The translations under genes and the position numbers were made by a program. A stretch of DNA of 64,000 bases. Origin: Kaistella carnis. GTDB taxonomy: Bacteria > Bacteroidota > Bacteroidia > Flavobacteriales > Weeksellaceae. Under the pieces are notes generated by a model. It saw nothing but the letters and a program-made list of their open reading frames with translations, was not told where the DNA came from and searched no databases. Each line of letters starts with the position of its first letter. Positions within the stretch are counted from its first letter, which is position 1. The DNA lies in NCBI RefSeq assembly GCF_003860585.1, contig NZ_CP034159.1, forward strand, positions 1,860,001 through 1,924,000. The letters run 5' to 3'. Positions 1 through 7,695 of the stretch are shown here, piece after piece.

Positions 1-582
1 AAAGTTTCATTAACTGCTTTTACAGACTTGGTCGACGAAACAGATGCCGAAATTTATGAGGTAAAACTTCATCAGCATTTAAATTCGATAAGAAATCACA
101 TTAAACAATTGAGCGACAAAGCCTACGATGATTACGACAAATCCCTTGACTTTGTCATGATGTTTATTCCGAGTGAATCAGCTTATATTGCAGCAATGCA
201 GGCTGATCCCAATCTGTGGAATTTTGCTTACGATAAGAGAATTTTATTACTAAATCCCAGCAATTTAATTACTTCCCTAAAATTGGTATCTGATCTATGG
301 AAGCGGGAATATCAAAACAAAAATGCTATGGAAATTGCGGAGCGCGGTGCTAAATTGTACGATAAATTTGTAGGTTTTGTAGAAAACATGGAGAAACTCG
401 GCAAAAATATAGACCAGGCAAAAAACACTTATAACGATGCCTTCAAGCAGTTATCGACTGGAAATGATAATTTAATCACGCAAACGGTTAAACTTAAATC
501 ACTGGGAATTAAGAACAAAAAGAATCTTCCGCAAAGTTTGGAGGAATCTTCCGAAAATATATTGGGGTCCATCGATGATTAA
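1..582 (+). CDS. rmuC: DNA recombination protein RmuC, C-terminal part (5' end outside window)
   Basis: The frame is open from the first base, so the gene begins upstream of the window; 193 residues and the stop are visible. The segment KLYDKF-GFVENM--LGK followed by a helical tail, and the upstream FIPSESAYIAA and WNFAYDKRILLLNPSNL blocks, are characteristic of the RmuC nuclease-fold domain and its C-terminal coiled coil. RmuC proteins are predicted PD-(D/E)XK-like nucleases that limit inversions at short inverted repeats. A TTG exists at 28 but there is no reason to take it as a start, because the reading continues through it from the edge. No terminator hairpin is obvious before the next gene. 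Confidence 0.9.
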   Translation, partial: KVSLTAFTDLVDETDAEIYEVKLHQHLNSIRNHIKQLSDKAYDDYDKSLDFVMMFIPSESAYIAAMQADPNLWNFAYDKRILLLNPSNLITSLKLVSDLWKREYQNKNAMEIAERGAKLYDKFVGFVENMEKLGKNIDQAKNTYNDAFKQLSTGNDNLITQTVKLKSLGIKNKKNLPQSLEESSENILGSIDD

Positions 583-639
583 ATTAGTATATCCCCATTC
601 CTATGCCCAACTATTCATGTAACTTTTCTTCCATTTAAC

Positions 640-647
640 TACCTTTG
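640..647 (+). promoter_or_regulatory. Candidate Bacteroidota -7 element (TACCTTTG) for the TrmH-family gene
   Basis: The octamer TACCTTTG matches the Bacteroidota TAnnTTTG element. It ends only four bases before the ATG at 652, so a start site at the usual distance would fall on or next to the start codon, implying a leaderless or nearly leaderless mRNA. No clear -33 TTG is seen. Confidence 0.5.
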
Positions 648-651
648 CAAA

Positions 652-1419
652 ATGATTATTGAAAGCTTTCAAAACGAAAAAGTAAAATACGTCACGCGCC
701 TTATCACCGACAATCGCTTCCGGAAAAAAGAAGATGTTTTCGTTGTGGAAGGGAAACAGGAAAATGAGCGCGCTTTGCAATTTGGTTTTGAACCTCAGGA
801 ATTCTACATCGAAGAAAGTATATTTAATAATGATTTGCCAACAGGTAAAATCCATTTGGTTTCTCCGAAAATTTACGAAAAAATTGCTTATCGTGGTTCC
901 TCGGAAGGGATTATTGGTATTTATAAAACTAAGTTTGCCTCTTTAAAAGATTTTAAACCTGCGGAAAAATCCTCTGTCATTATTGTAGAAAGCATAGAAA
1001 AGCCGGGAAATCTTGGGGCGATTTTAAGAAGTTGTGAAGCTTTTGGAATCGATGCCTTAATTGTCGCAGACACGCGTGTCGATTTTTACAATTCAAATGT
1101 TATTCGTTCCAGCGTTGGTTGCTTATTCGGAATGAATATTTTTTCTTCTTCCAATAACGAGGTAGTTGAGTTTTTAGAGGATCATCATTATAATGTCTAC
1201 ACCACGCTGATGGATGAAAGTGCGGAGCCTCTTCATTTTAGAGATTTAAAAGAAAAAAGTGCCATCGTTTTTGGAACGGAACATTCAGGTTTGACGGAAT
1301 TTTGGAAACAAAAAGGAGACAATACGATTATTCCGATGAGCGGAAGTATTGATTCATTGAATTTGAGCAATGCAGTTGCGATCTGCTGCTATGAAATTTT
1401 AAGACAGAACATGGCATAA
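652..1419 (+). CDS. TrmH/SpoU-family RNA 2'-O-methyltransferase
   Basis: A 255-residue protein with the SpoU methyltransferase signature. Motif 1 is NLGAILRS at residues 120-127, motif 2 is VFGTEHSGL at 206-214, and motif 3 is IPMSGSIDSLNLSNA at 227-241. The first 100 residues form the substrate-binding domain (KYVTRL, VVEGKQE) typical of RlmB/TrmH-like enzymes. It should transfer a methyl group from SAM to a ribose 2'-OH in rRNA or tRNA, through the trefoil-knot fold. Which nucleotide is modified cannot be told from sequence. It starts 69 bp after rmuC, with its own candidate promoter abutting the ATG, and converges on the lipoprotein gene at 1474. Confidence 0.92.
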   Translation: MIIESFQNEKVKYVTRLITDNRFRKKEDVFVVEGKQENERALQFGFEPQEFYIEESIFNNDLPTGKIHLVSPKIYEKIAYRGSSEGIIGIYKTKFASLKDFKPAEKSSVIIVESIEKPGNLGAILRSCEAFGIDALIVADTRVDFYNSNVIRSSVGCLFGMNIFSSSNNEVVEFLEDHHYNVYTTLMDESAEPLHFRDLKEKSAIVFGTEHSGLTEFWKQKGDNTIIPMSGSIDSLNLSNAVAICCYEILRQNMA

Positions 1420-1422
1420 AAA

Positions 1423-1450
1423 AAACCGCTTCTCATGGAGAAACGGTTTA
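1423..1450. terminator. Hairpin terminator between convergent genes
   Basis: AAACCGCTTCTC pairs with GAGAAACGGTTT around a short ATG loop, with one mismatch. On the minus strand the stem is followed by a run of T, so it suits the lipoprotein gene at 1474-1815; on the plus strand the T run is weak. Confidence 0.75.
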
Positions 1451-1473
1451 TAAGTTGTTAAAAACTTAGCTAA

Positions 1474-1815
1474 TTATTTAGCGTTAGCGTCTTTTACAGC
1501 ATCTTTAGCATCTTTAGCAGCATCTTTAGCAGCGTCAGCAGCACCTTTAGCAGCATCAGCAGCTCCAGAAGCAGCATCTTTAGCCATATCAGCACCAGCT
1601 TCAGTAGTTGCAGAAGCAGCATCTTTAGCAGCATCAACAGTTACAGCAGCAGCAGAATCAACAACAGTTGCAGCAGAGTCAGCAACCATAGCAGCTGAAT
1701 CAGACATAGCTACAGCAGTAGAATCAGCAGCGTTTGCAGTTTCTACAGTTTCAGTTTTGTTACAAGCTACTAATGCGATAGCTGCGAATCCAGCTAAGAA
1801 AAATGATTTTTTCAT
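1474..1815 (-). CDS. Alanine-rich repeat lipoprotein
   Basis: A 113-residue protein with a lipoprotein signal (MKKSFFLAGFAAIALVAC, lipid-modified Cys18). After the Cys comes a low-complexity stretch rich in Ala, Asp and Lys, with DSAA/DSTA units at residues 30-60 and KDAA/DAAK units at 63-110. The second half has a roughly 11-residue periodicity, like LEA-type amphipathic helices. It is probably exported and membrane-anchored, perhaps a disordered or coiled cell-envelope protein; no enzyme function is visible. Codon use is monotonous (gca/gct), making the DNA itself repetitive. A promoter element TACCTTTG lies at 1874-1881 on the minus strand, leaving a leader of about 60 nt. Confidence 0.85.
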   Translation of the reverse strand: MKKSFFLAGFAAIALVACNKTETVETANAADSTAVAMSDSAAMVADSAATVVDSAAAVTVDAAKDAASATTEAGADMAKDAASGAADAAKGAADAAKDAAKDAKDAVKDANAK

Positions 1816-1873
1816 AATAAAATAAATTAATTGTTTTGTTTTCTTTTTAATTGGTTCATCTAATTGAACAGGA

Positions 1874-1881
1874 CAAAGGTA
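1874..1881 (-). promoter_or_regulatory. -7 promoter element TACCTTTG for the alanine-rich lipoprotein
   Basis: On the minus strand the octamer TACCTTTG exactly matches the TAnnTTTG consensus, about 59 bp before the ATG at 1815. The -33 region has no clear TTG. Confidence 0.6.
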
Positions 1882-1985
1882 TAGCGAGAAATAAATTTGT
1901 TTTGGAAAATTAATTGTAATATATTTGTAAAATCGTTTTACAAAAATAGACCTCTGTAAACCAGTAAATTACATAAAAATAGCAA

Positions 1986-3155
1986 TTGAGCGATTTAGAT
2001 TTATTACACTTTGAACAGCTAAAAAATGAGGTTCAATCTCAATATTTAGAGAATCACACGCCATCCTTTGATGATATATCAAAATGGAAAGGCATTGACA
2101 TTATCTATTTTCAGGAAGATTTAAGAAAAATAGCGAAAGGAAACATCAGCGAAAAAACCTTTTACACCTATTTCAAAAATTCTCCCGTGACCAAACTTCC
2201 ACGCATCGATATGCTAAATATCCTGTCTATTTATGCAGGTTATGTGTCGTGGTACGATTTCAAAAAAAAGCACCTATTCTCAGATGAAATATTAAAAGAG
2301 TACGGAGAAGATGATGAGAATTTATCTGAAGAATTGCAAAAGGAACTCGACCAGATTCCAGATTTGGAAGAAAAACCTTCAATTTTCCCAAAAAGAGAAA
2401 TAAACCTTCCTAACGACGCATTAAAAAGCGAAGAAAAAACTGATTTACAAAAATCGGCTACTGAAAATCAATCACTTAAACAAAATACATCGAGTTTCGA
2501 AACTTACGATACTTCTGAACAAAAATCGACGCTTTCTCTTGTAAAAAAATATATTTGGCTCGGAATTTCGGGTGTCTTGGCTATTTTAGTAGGACTGCTT
2601 GGTTTTAAAGATGAACTGTTCAGCAAAAAATTCTATTACAGCTTCATTGATGCAGATCGAAATTCGAAAATTAATGCAGAATTGCAGGTTCAGATTCTTA
2701 AAGACAATGAATCGCCCATTCTGTACACCGCAAAACCTAATGAGGCTTTTGTTTATACGACCAAATCAAAGAGTCTAACAATGGTCGTTTCTTCGCCCTA
2801 TTACCGAACAGACACGATTACCCGAAACCTAGAAACCGCACCGGAAGCGGAGAATATCGAACTTAAACCAAATGATTACGCCATTATGCTTTTTTACTAT
2901 TCTAAATCCCTGAAGGATTTGAAAAGAAAAAGAGAAACATTAAATTATCTCATCAGTGACGATGCGCTTATTTATCAAGTGTACGACAATGAGACCTATG
3001 GCGTAGAAACGATGGACAAACAGCGGTACATCAATCTTGTGACCTTGCCCTCTACCTCGCTTGAAAAATTAGAAGTGATCGACACTAAGAATGATAAAAA
3101 TAATAAAATAATCATGATTAAATTTAAAATTCCTACCGATGAAAAGTCATTATAA
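1986..3155 (+). CDS. Uncharacterised single-pass membrane protein, TTG start
   Basis: A 389-residue protein I cannot assign to a named family. Residues 1-110 look helical; the segment EKTFYTYFK ... LNILSIYAGYVSWYDF resembles a small helical domain I recall at the N-termini of other Bacteroidota signalling or HTH-like proteins (tentative). Residues 110-185 are acidic and Lys/Glu-rich, probably a linker. A single hydrophobic helix spans about 187-207, followed by a roughly 180-residue presumably extracytoplasmic domain. The start is TTG: an in-frame stop lies six bases upstream (1980-1982) and the next in-frame ATG is around codon 76, inside conserved-looking sequence. The end overlaps the next gene by 17 bp, so the two are likely translationally coupled. 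Confidence 0.8.
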   Translation: MSDLDLLHFEQLKNEVQSQYLENHTPSFDDISKWKGIDIIYFQEDLRKIAKGNISEKTFYTYFKNSPVTKLPRIDMLNILSIYAGYVSWYDFKKKHLFSDEILKEYGEDDENLSEELQKELDQIPDLEEKPSIFPKREINLPNDALKSEEKTDLQKSATENQSLKQNTSSFETYDTSEQKSTLSLVKKYIWLGISGVLAILVGLLGFKDELFSKKFYYSFIDADRNSKINAELQVQILKDNESPILYTAKPNEAFVYTTKSKSLTMVVSSPYYRTDTITRNLETAPEAENIELKPNDYAIMLFYYSKSLKDLKRKRETLNYLISDDALIYQVYDNETYGVETMDKQRYINLVTLPSTSLEKLEVIDTKNDKNNKIIMIKFKIPTDEKSL

Positions 3156-3723
3156 AATATTCTTCTTTGCCCTATCATTTTTCCTCTTTCTTTTTTCCTG
3201 CACAAAAGAAAAGGAACATATGTCTGATCTGGAAATTGTACGAAATAACAACAATAAAATAACATATCCGGTAACAAAAATGGATAGTGCGCAGGCCATT
3301 AATTCCATTACGAAGCAAAAAATTCAAGAACTTCTTGATTTGTCAACGTTATATACTTCCGGGAACCGCGACACTGAAATAGATTCTGTAATATATGCAC
3401 AGATGAAAAGCTATTTCGCCGAACAGGACTCAAATAAATTAAGCCCTCTATTATATGAACTGGACAGTTTGAAAGTCCAAACGGCAAAGGTGGGAAATAT
3501 CACGGTTTCTAAGACGATTAAAGGAAATGACACTTTGGATTTTGCGAAATTCTATGTAGAATATTTCGACTATAAAAATCGCTCGATTGGGAATTTTGAA
3601 AAAAATGCGCAATACATCTTAAAAACTTCTCCCGTAAAATTCCAAAAAGAATTTAAATTTTATTTCTTAGATTTTGATGTAAAGCCTGTGAAAGACAGTA
3701 CCGCCGTTGGTGTTACTAAATAA
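3139..3723 (+). CDS. Hypothetical lipoprotein coupled to the preceding membrane protein
   Basis: A 194-residue protein with a lipoprotein signal (hydrophobic FFFALSFFLFLFSC, lipid-modified Cys21). The mature part is charged and I do not recognise a domain. The ATG lies inside the end of the preceding gene (17-bp overlap, different frame), which suggests that the two products work together, for example as an inner-membrane protein with a lipoprotein partner. The 3' end overlaps the convergent 5-formyl-THF cyclo-ligase gene by 64 bp. Confidence 0.82.
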   Translation: MKSHYKIFFFALSFFLFLFSCTKEKEHMSDLEIVRNNNNKITYPVTKMDSAQAINSITKQKIQELLDLSTLYTSGNRDTEIDSVIYAQMKSYFAEQDSNKLSPLLYELDSLKVQTAKVGNITVSKTIKGNDTLDFAKFYVEYFDYKNRSIGNFEKNAQYILKTSPVKFQKEFKFYFLDFDVKPVKDSTAVGVTK

Positions 3724-4253
3724 TCCAGTGCAATATCAAATGGTGCAACATCATCAATCAGTTCTTCTGGCGAAAAGAAATTAAGTCCTATTTTTAAGTT
3801 ATTCGGCTTGATTTCAGAGAAAAAGCGATCGTAAAAGCCTTTGCCATAGCCTACTCTATTTCCAAAAGAGTCAGCATATAATAAAGGAACCAAAATCAGA
3901 TCAAAATCTTTGATTCCAGAATCGATATTTTCAACAGGCTCTTTAATTCCCCAGGAATTTTCTAATAAAGCACTTTCCTCTGTAATTTCTATAGAAATCA
4001 ATTCTTCACCTACAACTTTCGGTACAAATACCCAAATATTATTTTTAAAGAAATATTCAAGAAAAAAGTTGGTATCCACTTCATTTTTCTTCGAAATGGA
4101 GAGAAAACAATGAACTTTCTGATTTTTGCTTACCGGAAATTCTGAAATAAAATTTTCAAAGATCTTCTTTGACAAAGAACGTATATCATTTTCATGGAGT
4201 TTCTTTCGTTTCTCCAAATAAATCTTTCTAAGAGTGGACTTTTCCATCTTCAA
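3660..4253 (-). CDS. 5-formyltetrahydrofolate cyclo-ligase
   Basis: A 197-residue protein of the 5-FCL (MTHFS/YgfA) family, which converts 5-formyl-THF to 5,10-methenyl-THF using ATP. The hallmark GNRVGYGKGFYDRF motif is at residues 131-144, preceded by the LILVPLLYAD strand; the N-terminal KSTLRK-YLEKRK helix fits the nucleotide-binding end. The family core normally ends near DxxVTPTAV, so the last dozen residues (SFTGFTSKSKK) are an extra tail, and it is this tail that is encoded antisense to the end of the lipoprotein gene. Confidence 0.93.
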   Translation of the reverse strand: MKMEKSTLRKIYLEKRKKLHENDIRSLSKKIFENFISEFPVSKNQKVHCFLSISKKNEVDTNFFLEYFFKNNIWVFVPKVVGEELISIEITEESALLENSWGIKEPVENIDSGIKDFDLILVPLLYADSFGNRVGYGKGFYDRFFSEIKPNNLKIGLNFFSPEELIDDVAPFDIALDYLVTPTAVLSFTGFTSKSKK

Positions 4254-4329
4254 AAATATAAAAAATTACGCTTCGGGGAACGTAATTTAAGTGATACTAA
4301 TTTTAAGATGTGATTTAAAAAAATGCTGC

Positions 4330-5685
4330 TTAACTTAAAACTTTATATAATTTATCCGATAAACGAATTCTGAATGGTGTTGAAAAAGTAATTTGATCTC
4401 CTTCTTTCGCGGTTTCACATGGAATCCCATTTGCGAAAAGTTCAGTGATGGTCAATTCTTCTTCTCCCGTTGTCGGTCCACAAATCAAAACCTTATCACC
4501 GATTGAAAGTCCATTTTTAGCAATTAAGAACTGGGCAATTTTTGACTTTGTGTAATAATGCTCCGCTTTTCCGATCAGTGTCTTTTTAACCACTATTTTC
4601 TTACGGATATCTTTAGTTTCCGCTTTCGCCAAAGGTTTGTGCGGTAACTCGCCTGATTTTTTATATTTCAGCGCTTCAGATTTTCCTTTTCTGAATACTT
4701 TATTACCAACCTGAACGCCCTTTCGCAATTTCACCTGCTCCTCAATGGGCAAATGAATAATGTCTAAACATTCGGTTGAACAGCAATTTTCCATGGCCGC
4801 TTTACAATCGTCACATTGAATAAAGAGCAAATGACAACCTTCATTGGCGCAATTGGTATGATTGTCACAAGGTTTCCCACACTGATGGCATTGTGAGACA
4901 ATATCATCTGTAATTCGTTCACCTAACCGGTGATCAAAGACAAAGTTTTTTCCAATAAATTTACTTTCAATGTTTTCTTCTTTTACCTGACGCGCATATT
5001 CGATAATTCCACCTTCTAGTTGATAGACATTTTTAAATCCCTGATGTTTAAAATAGGCACTTGCTTTTTCACATCTGATCCCACCTGTACAATACATGAG
5101 CAGGTTTTTATCTTCTTTGAAATCCTGCAATTGCTCATTAATGATAGGCAAACTCTCTCTAAAAGTTTCTACGTCCGGCGTAATTGCACCTTCAAAATGA
5201 CCGACTTCGCTTTCATAATGATTTCTAAAATCGACAACAATGGTGTTTGGATCCTCTAATAGATTATTGAATTCTTTCGCTTTAAGATGAACTCCTTTGT
5301 TGGTTACATCAAAAGTTTCATCGTTTAAACCATCGGCAACGATTTTCGGACGCACTTTAATGGTAAGTTTTAAGAAAGAATGATCATCGTGCTCTATGGC
5401 GACATTTAATCGAATTCCTTTCATGAAATCATAAACTTCCAGGGTTTCCCGGAAAGCATCCATTTGATCAGCAGGAATACTCATTTGAGCATTGATACCT
5501 TCGTGTGCCACGTAAATACGTCCCAATGCATCGAGTGCATTCCAGGCTATAAATAATTCGTCGCGAAATTTTTTGGGATCTGAGATTTTGGCGTACGCAT
5601 AGAAAGACAAAGTAAGTCGTTGCTTACCAGCTTCATCAATAAGTTGAGCTCTTTCTTCTGCGCTTAAAGTATTATACAGTTGCAT
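4330..5685 (-). CDS. trhO: tRNA uridine(34) hydroxylase TrhO (rhodanese family) with extra C-terminal domain
   Basis: A 451-residue protein. Residues 1-130 match the TrhO/YceA N-terminal domain (RIYVAHEGINAQMS). Residues 135-235 are a rhodanese domain with active-site Cys199 in the loop CTGGIRCEKA. Residues 266-306 carry a Cys-rich segment (CHQCG, CANEGC, CDDC, CCSTEC), probably zinc-binding. The family catalyses O2-dependent formation of 5-hydroxyuridine at position 34 of tRNAs. Residues 368-451 form an additional domain (GKAEHYYTKSKIAQ, IGDKVLICGPTTGEEE, RLSDKLYKV) that, in its pattern, resembles the C-terminal beta domain of U32 peptidases, a family that includes TrhP, the other route to the same modification. 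E. coli TrhO (about 350 aa) lacks it. The gene appears monocistronic. Confidence 0.92.
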   Translation of the reverse strand: MQLYNTLSAEERAQLIDEAGKQRLTLSFYAYAKISDPKKFRDELFIAWNALDALGRIYVAHEGINAQMSIPADQMDAFRETLEVYDFMKGIRLNVAIEHDDHSFLKLTIKVRPKIVADGLNDETFDVTNKGVHLKAKEFNNLLEDPNTIVVDFRNHYESEVGHFEGAITPDVETFRESLPIINEQLQDFKEDKNLLMYCTGGIRCEKASAYFKHQGFKNVYQLEGGIIEYARQVKEENIESKFIGKNFVFDHRLGERITDDIVSQCHQCGKPCDNHTNCANEGCHLLFIQCDDCKAAMENCCSTECLDIIHLPIEEQVKLRKGVQVGNKVFRKGKSEALKYKKSGELPHKPLAKAETKDIRKKIVVKKTLIGKAEHYYTKSKIAQFLIAKNGLSIGDKVLICGPTTGEEELTITELFANGIPCETAKEGDQITFSTPFRIRLSDKLYKVLS

Positions 5686-5783
5686 GCTATCAACGTTTTA
5701 AGTGAGAAAAATATTTTTGCAAAGATACCAAATTCAAATGGGATGAATTGGCAACGAGCTGAGAGAATTTCTAAAAATTCTAT

Positions 5784-6944
5784 TTAAAATTCGTTATAGA
5801 TATATTTCAAAATATTTCGATCTTCTTTAGTGAACGGAACTTTTCTTCTTCCCATGGCTAATTCAGCAACTTCGTAGGCTTTTTCCAATTTGAATTTTTC
5901 GTCGCCTTTCATTCCGCCCCAGGAGAAGTTATCAATTAAGTTTGGTGGGAATCCAGATTTGAAAATATTGGCAGCAATTCCTACCACAGTTCCGGTATTA
6001 AACTGTGTATTAATGGCAGCTTTGGAATGATCACCCATAATTAATCCCACAAATTGAAGTCCGGTATTCAAAAACTTTTTGGCTTTGTAATTCCAGAGTT
6101 TTACCTGTGCATAATTATTTTTAAGATTAGAAGAATTGGTATCAGCACCGAGATTACACCATTCGCCAATGACAGAATTCCCAACGAAACCGTCATGACC
6201 TTTATTGCTATATCCGAAAATAACGATATTATTGACTTCACCGCCTACTTTAGAATGCGGACCAACAGTAGTTGCACCATAAATTTTAGCTCCTAAATTA
6301 AATTTAGATTCTTCACAAAGTGCGATCGGACCTCGAAGATTACAACCTTCCATGACTTCGGCGTTTTTTCCGATGTAGATTTTTCCGGTTTTTGTGTTTA
6401 GCGTAGAAAATTCGATTACTGCACCTTCTTCAATAAATAAATCTTTTTCGTCGCCCAAGAATCCATTGGTTTTAGAAAGTGGCGCGGAAGTTCTGTCTTT
6501 AGTTAACAGTTCAAAATCAAAATCAATGGCTTTTTCATTAAAGGTAAACAAATCTGTAGGTTGATTAAAAAACAAAACTTCTTCTTCAATATCAGTCATT
6601 TTATTAATTTGACTGAGAGAAAAATTATCCATGTTGATTCTTACGGCCAACAATTCATCTTTGTAAACCAAAGCTTCGCCATACTGCAACTCTTTGATTT
6701 GATTTAAAAGATTCTCGCTCGGTAAAAAATTAGGAACAATAAAAAGGCTTTCTTTCAACTCAGGTTTTCTGAATTTTTCCTGCAGATAATCTTCGGTGAG
6801 AAAAGAAACTTCTGAAAAACCGAGTAATTTTTGCCATCTTTCTGAAAACGTCAAAATACCGCAACGCATTTCTGCAACGGGTCGGGTAAAAGTGAGTGGT
6901 AAGAAATCTTCCCAGAACTGGGCATCTGAAAATACGAGTTGCAT
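5784..6944 (-). CDS. GlmU-like putative sugar nucleotidyltransferase/acyltransferase
   Basis: A 386-residue protein of the Bacteroidota 'GlmU family' type. The N-terminus (MQLVFSDAQFWEDFLPLTFTRPVAEMRCG) is the shortened nucleotidyltransferase-like domain that starts with the LTxxRPVxxxRxG pattern. From about residue 165 it has a left-handed beta-helix of hexapeptide repeats (GKIYIGKNAEVMEG, GHDGFVGNSVIGEWCNLGADTN). True GlmU makes UDP-GlcNAc; in this family the canonical catalytic loop LAAGxGTRM is absent, so the reaction is uncertain. It lies downstream of the L31 gene, separated from it by that gene's terminator and 315 bp, so it is probably transcribed separately. Confidence 0.87.
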   Translation of the reverse strand: MQLVFSDAQFWEDFLPLTFTRPVAEMRCGILTFSERWQKLLGFSEVSFLTEDYLQEKFRKPELKESLFIVPNFLPSENLLNQIKELQYGEALVYKDELLAVRINMDNFSLSQINKMTDIEEEVLFFNQPTDLFTFNEKAIDFDFELLTKDRTSAPLSKTNGFLGDEKDLFIEEGAVIEFSTLNTKTGKIYIGKNAEVMEGCNLRGPIALCEESKFNLGAKIYGATTVGPHSKVGGEVNNIVIFGYSNKGHDGFVGNSVIGEWCNLGADTNSSNLKNNYAQVKLWNYKAKKFLNTGLQFVGLIMGDHSKAAINTQFNTGTVVGIAANIFKSGFPPNLIDNFSWGGMKGDEKFKLEKAYEVAELAMGRRKVPFTKEDRNILKYIYNEF

Positions 6945-7206
6945 AGATTATATTTGATGATTGCTAAATAATATTATAACTGTCATTACATGAAGACTTG
7001 ATTTGCAACCATAAAGTCACAAAATAATGTTTCAAAACCTAAATTAAAAAGAAGTTCACAAAACGTAAAATCTAAAGATTTTCGCAGCTTCATGTTTTCT
7101 TAAAGAGGAAATCTTACAATCCCAATCAATTTAATTTTGTGACTTTGTGATTTGAAAGTTTTTAAACTTCATCGCCTGCGACATGTGTAAAACAAATTTA
7201 CAATAA
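6945..7206. repeat. Gene-free spacer with a 13-bp perfect inverted repeat (MITE-like)
   Basis: No gene was found in this spacer. It contains AAAGTCACAAAAT at 7013-7025 and its exact reverse complement ATTTTGTGACTTT at 7134-7146, with an AT-rich interior of 108 bp that holds no reading frame. Such an arrangement resembles a small degenerate non-autonomous element; no target-site duplication could be made out. Confidence 0.4.
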
Positions 7207-7208
7207 AA

Positions 7209-7237
7209 AAAGTCTCTCAAAAAAATTGAAAGACTTT
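7209..7237 (-). terminator. Terminator of the L31 gene
   Basis: AAAGTCTCTCAA and TTGAAAGACTTT form a 12-bp stem with one mismatch around an AAAAA loop, followed on the minus strand by a T-rich stretch, 22 bp after the stop codon of the L31 gene. Confidence 0.8.
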
Positions 7238-7259
7238 AATTATCGTTAAAATTCAAAAA

Positions 7260-7511
7260 TTACTTTGAGAATTTTTTGTACTTATTCATGAATTTATCAA
7301 CTCTACCTGCAGTATCAACTAATTTCACTTTTCCGGTATAGAAAGGGTGAGAAGTTGAAGAGATTTCCATTTTGATTAATGGATAAGTTGAACCTTCATA
7401 TTCAATTGTATCTTTTGTATCTGCAGTAGATTTGCAAAGAAACATCTCGTCGTTACTCATATCTTTGAAAACAACAAGTCTATAATTTTCTGGGTGGATT
7501 CCGTTTTTCAT
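7260..7511 (-). CDS. rpmE2: 50S ribosomal protein L31, type B
   Basis: An 83-residue protein matching type B L31: [17 protein letters not shown] at the start, [11 protein letters not shown] in the middle and [10 protein letters not shown] at the end. The zinc-binding cysteines of type A L31 are absent, as expected for the zinc-independent paralogue that replaces type A under zinc limitation in other bacteria. Monocistronic, with a TACTTTTG promoter element at 7587-7594 (minus strand) and its own terminator. Confidence 0.96.
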   Translation of the reverse strand: MKNGIHPENYRLVVFKDMSNDEMFLCKSTADTKDTIEYEGSTYPLIKMEISSTSHPFYTGKVKLVDTAGRVDKFMNKYKKFSK

Positions 7512-7586
7512 AACTTATTTTATTATTAATAATTAAAGCTTTGCTTTCGAAATAGTAATGGTATTTCTCTGCTAAATTTTAGACCG

Positions 7587-7594
7587 CAAAAGTA
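7587..7594 (-). promoter_or_regulatory. rpmE2: -7 promoter element TACTTTTG for the L31 gene
   Basis: An exact match to TAnnTTTG on the minus strand, leaving a 5' leader of about 70 nt before the ATG at 7511. Confidence 0.6.
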
Positions 7595-7663
7595 CAATAT
7601 TTTTTCTAATCTCCAAATACTATGACAACTAAATTTATAATTTTTCTGTTCAACATTTTTATT

Positions 7664-7671
7664 TAAATTTG
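7664..7671 (+). promoter_or_regulatory. -7 promoter element TAAATTTG for the beta-helix lipoprotein
   Basis: An exact match to TAnnTTTG, 24 bp before the ATG at 7696. Confidence 0.5.
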
Positions 7672-7695
7672 AAACTTCTACCTATTCCCAATTAA

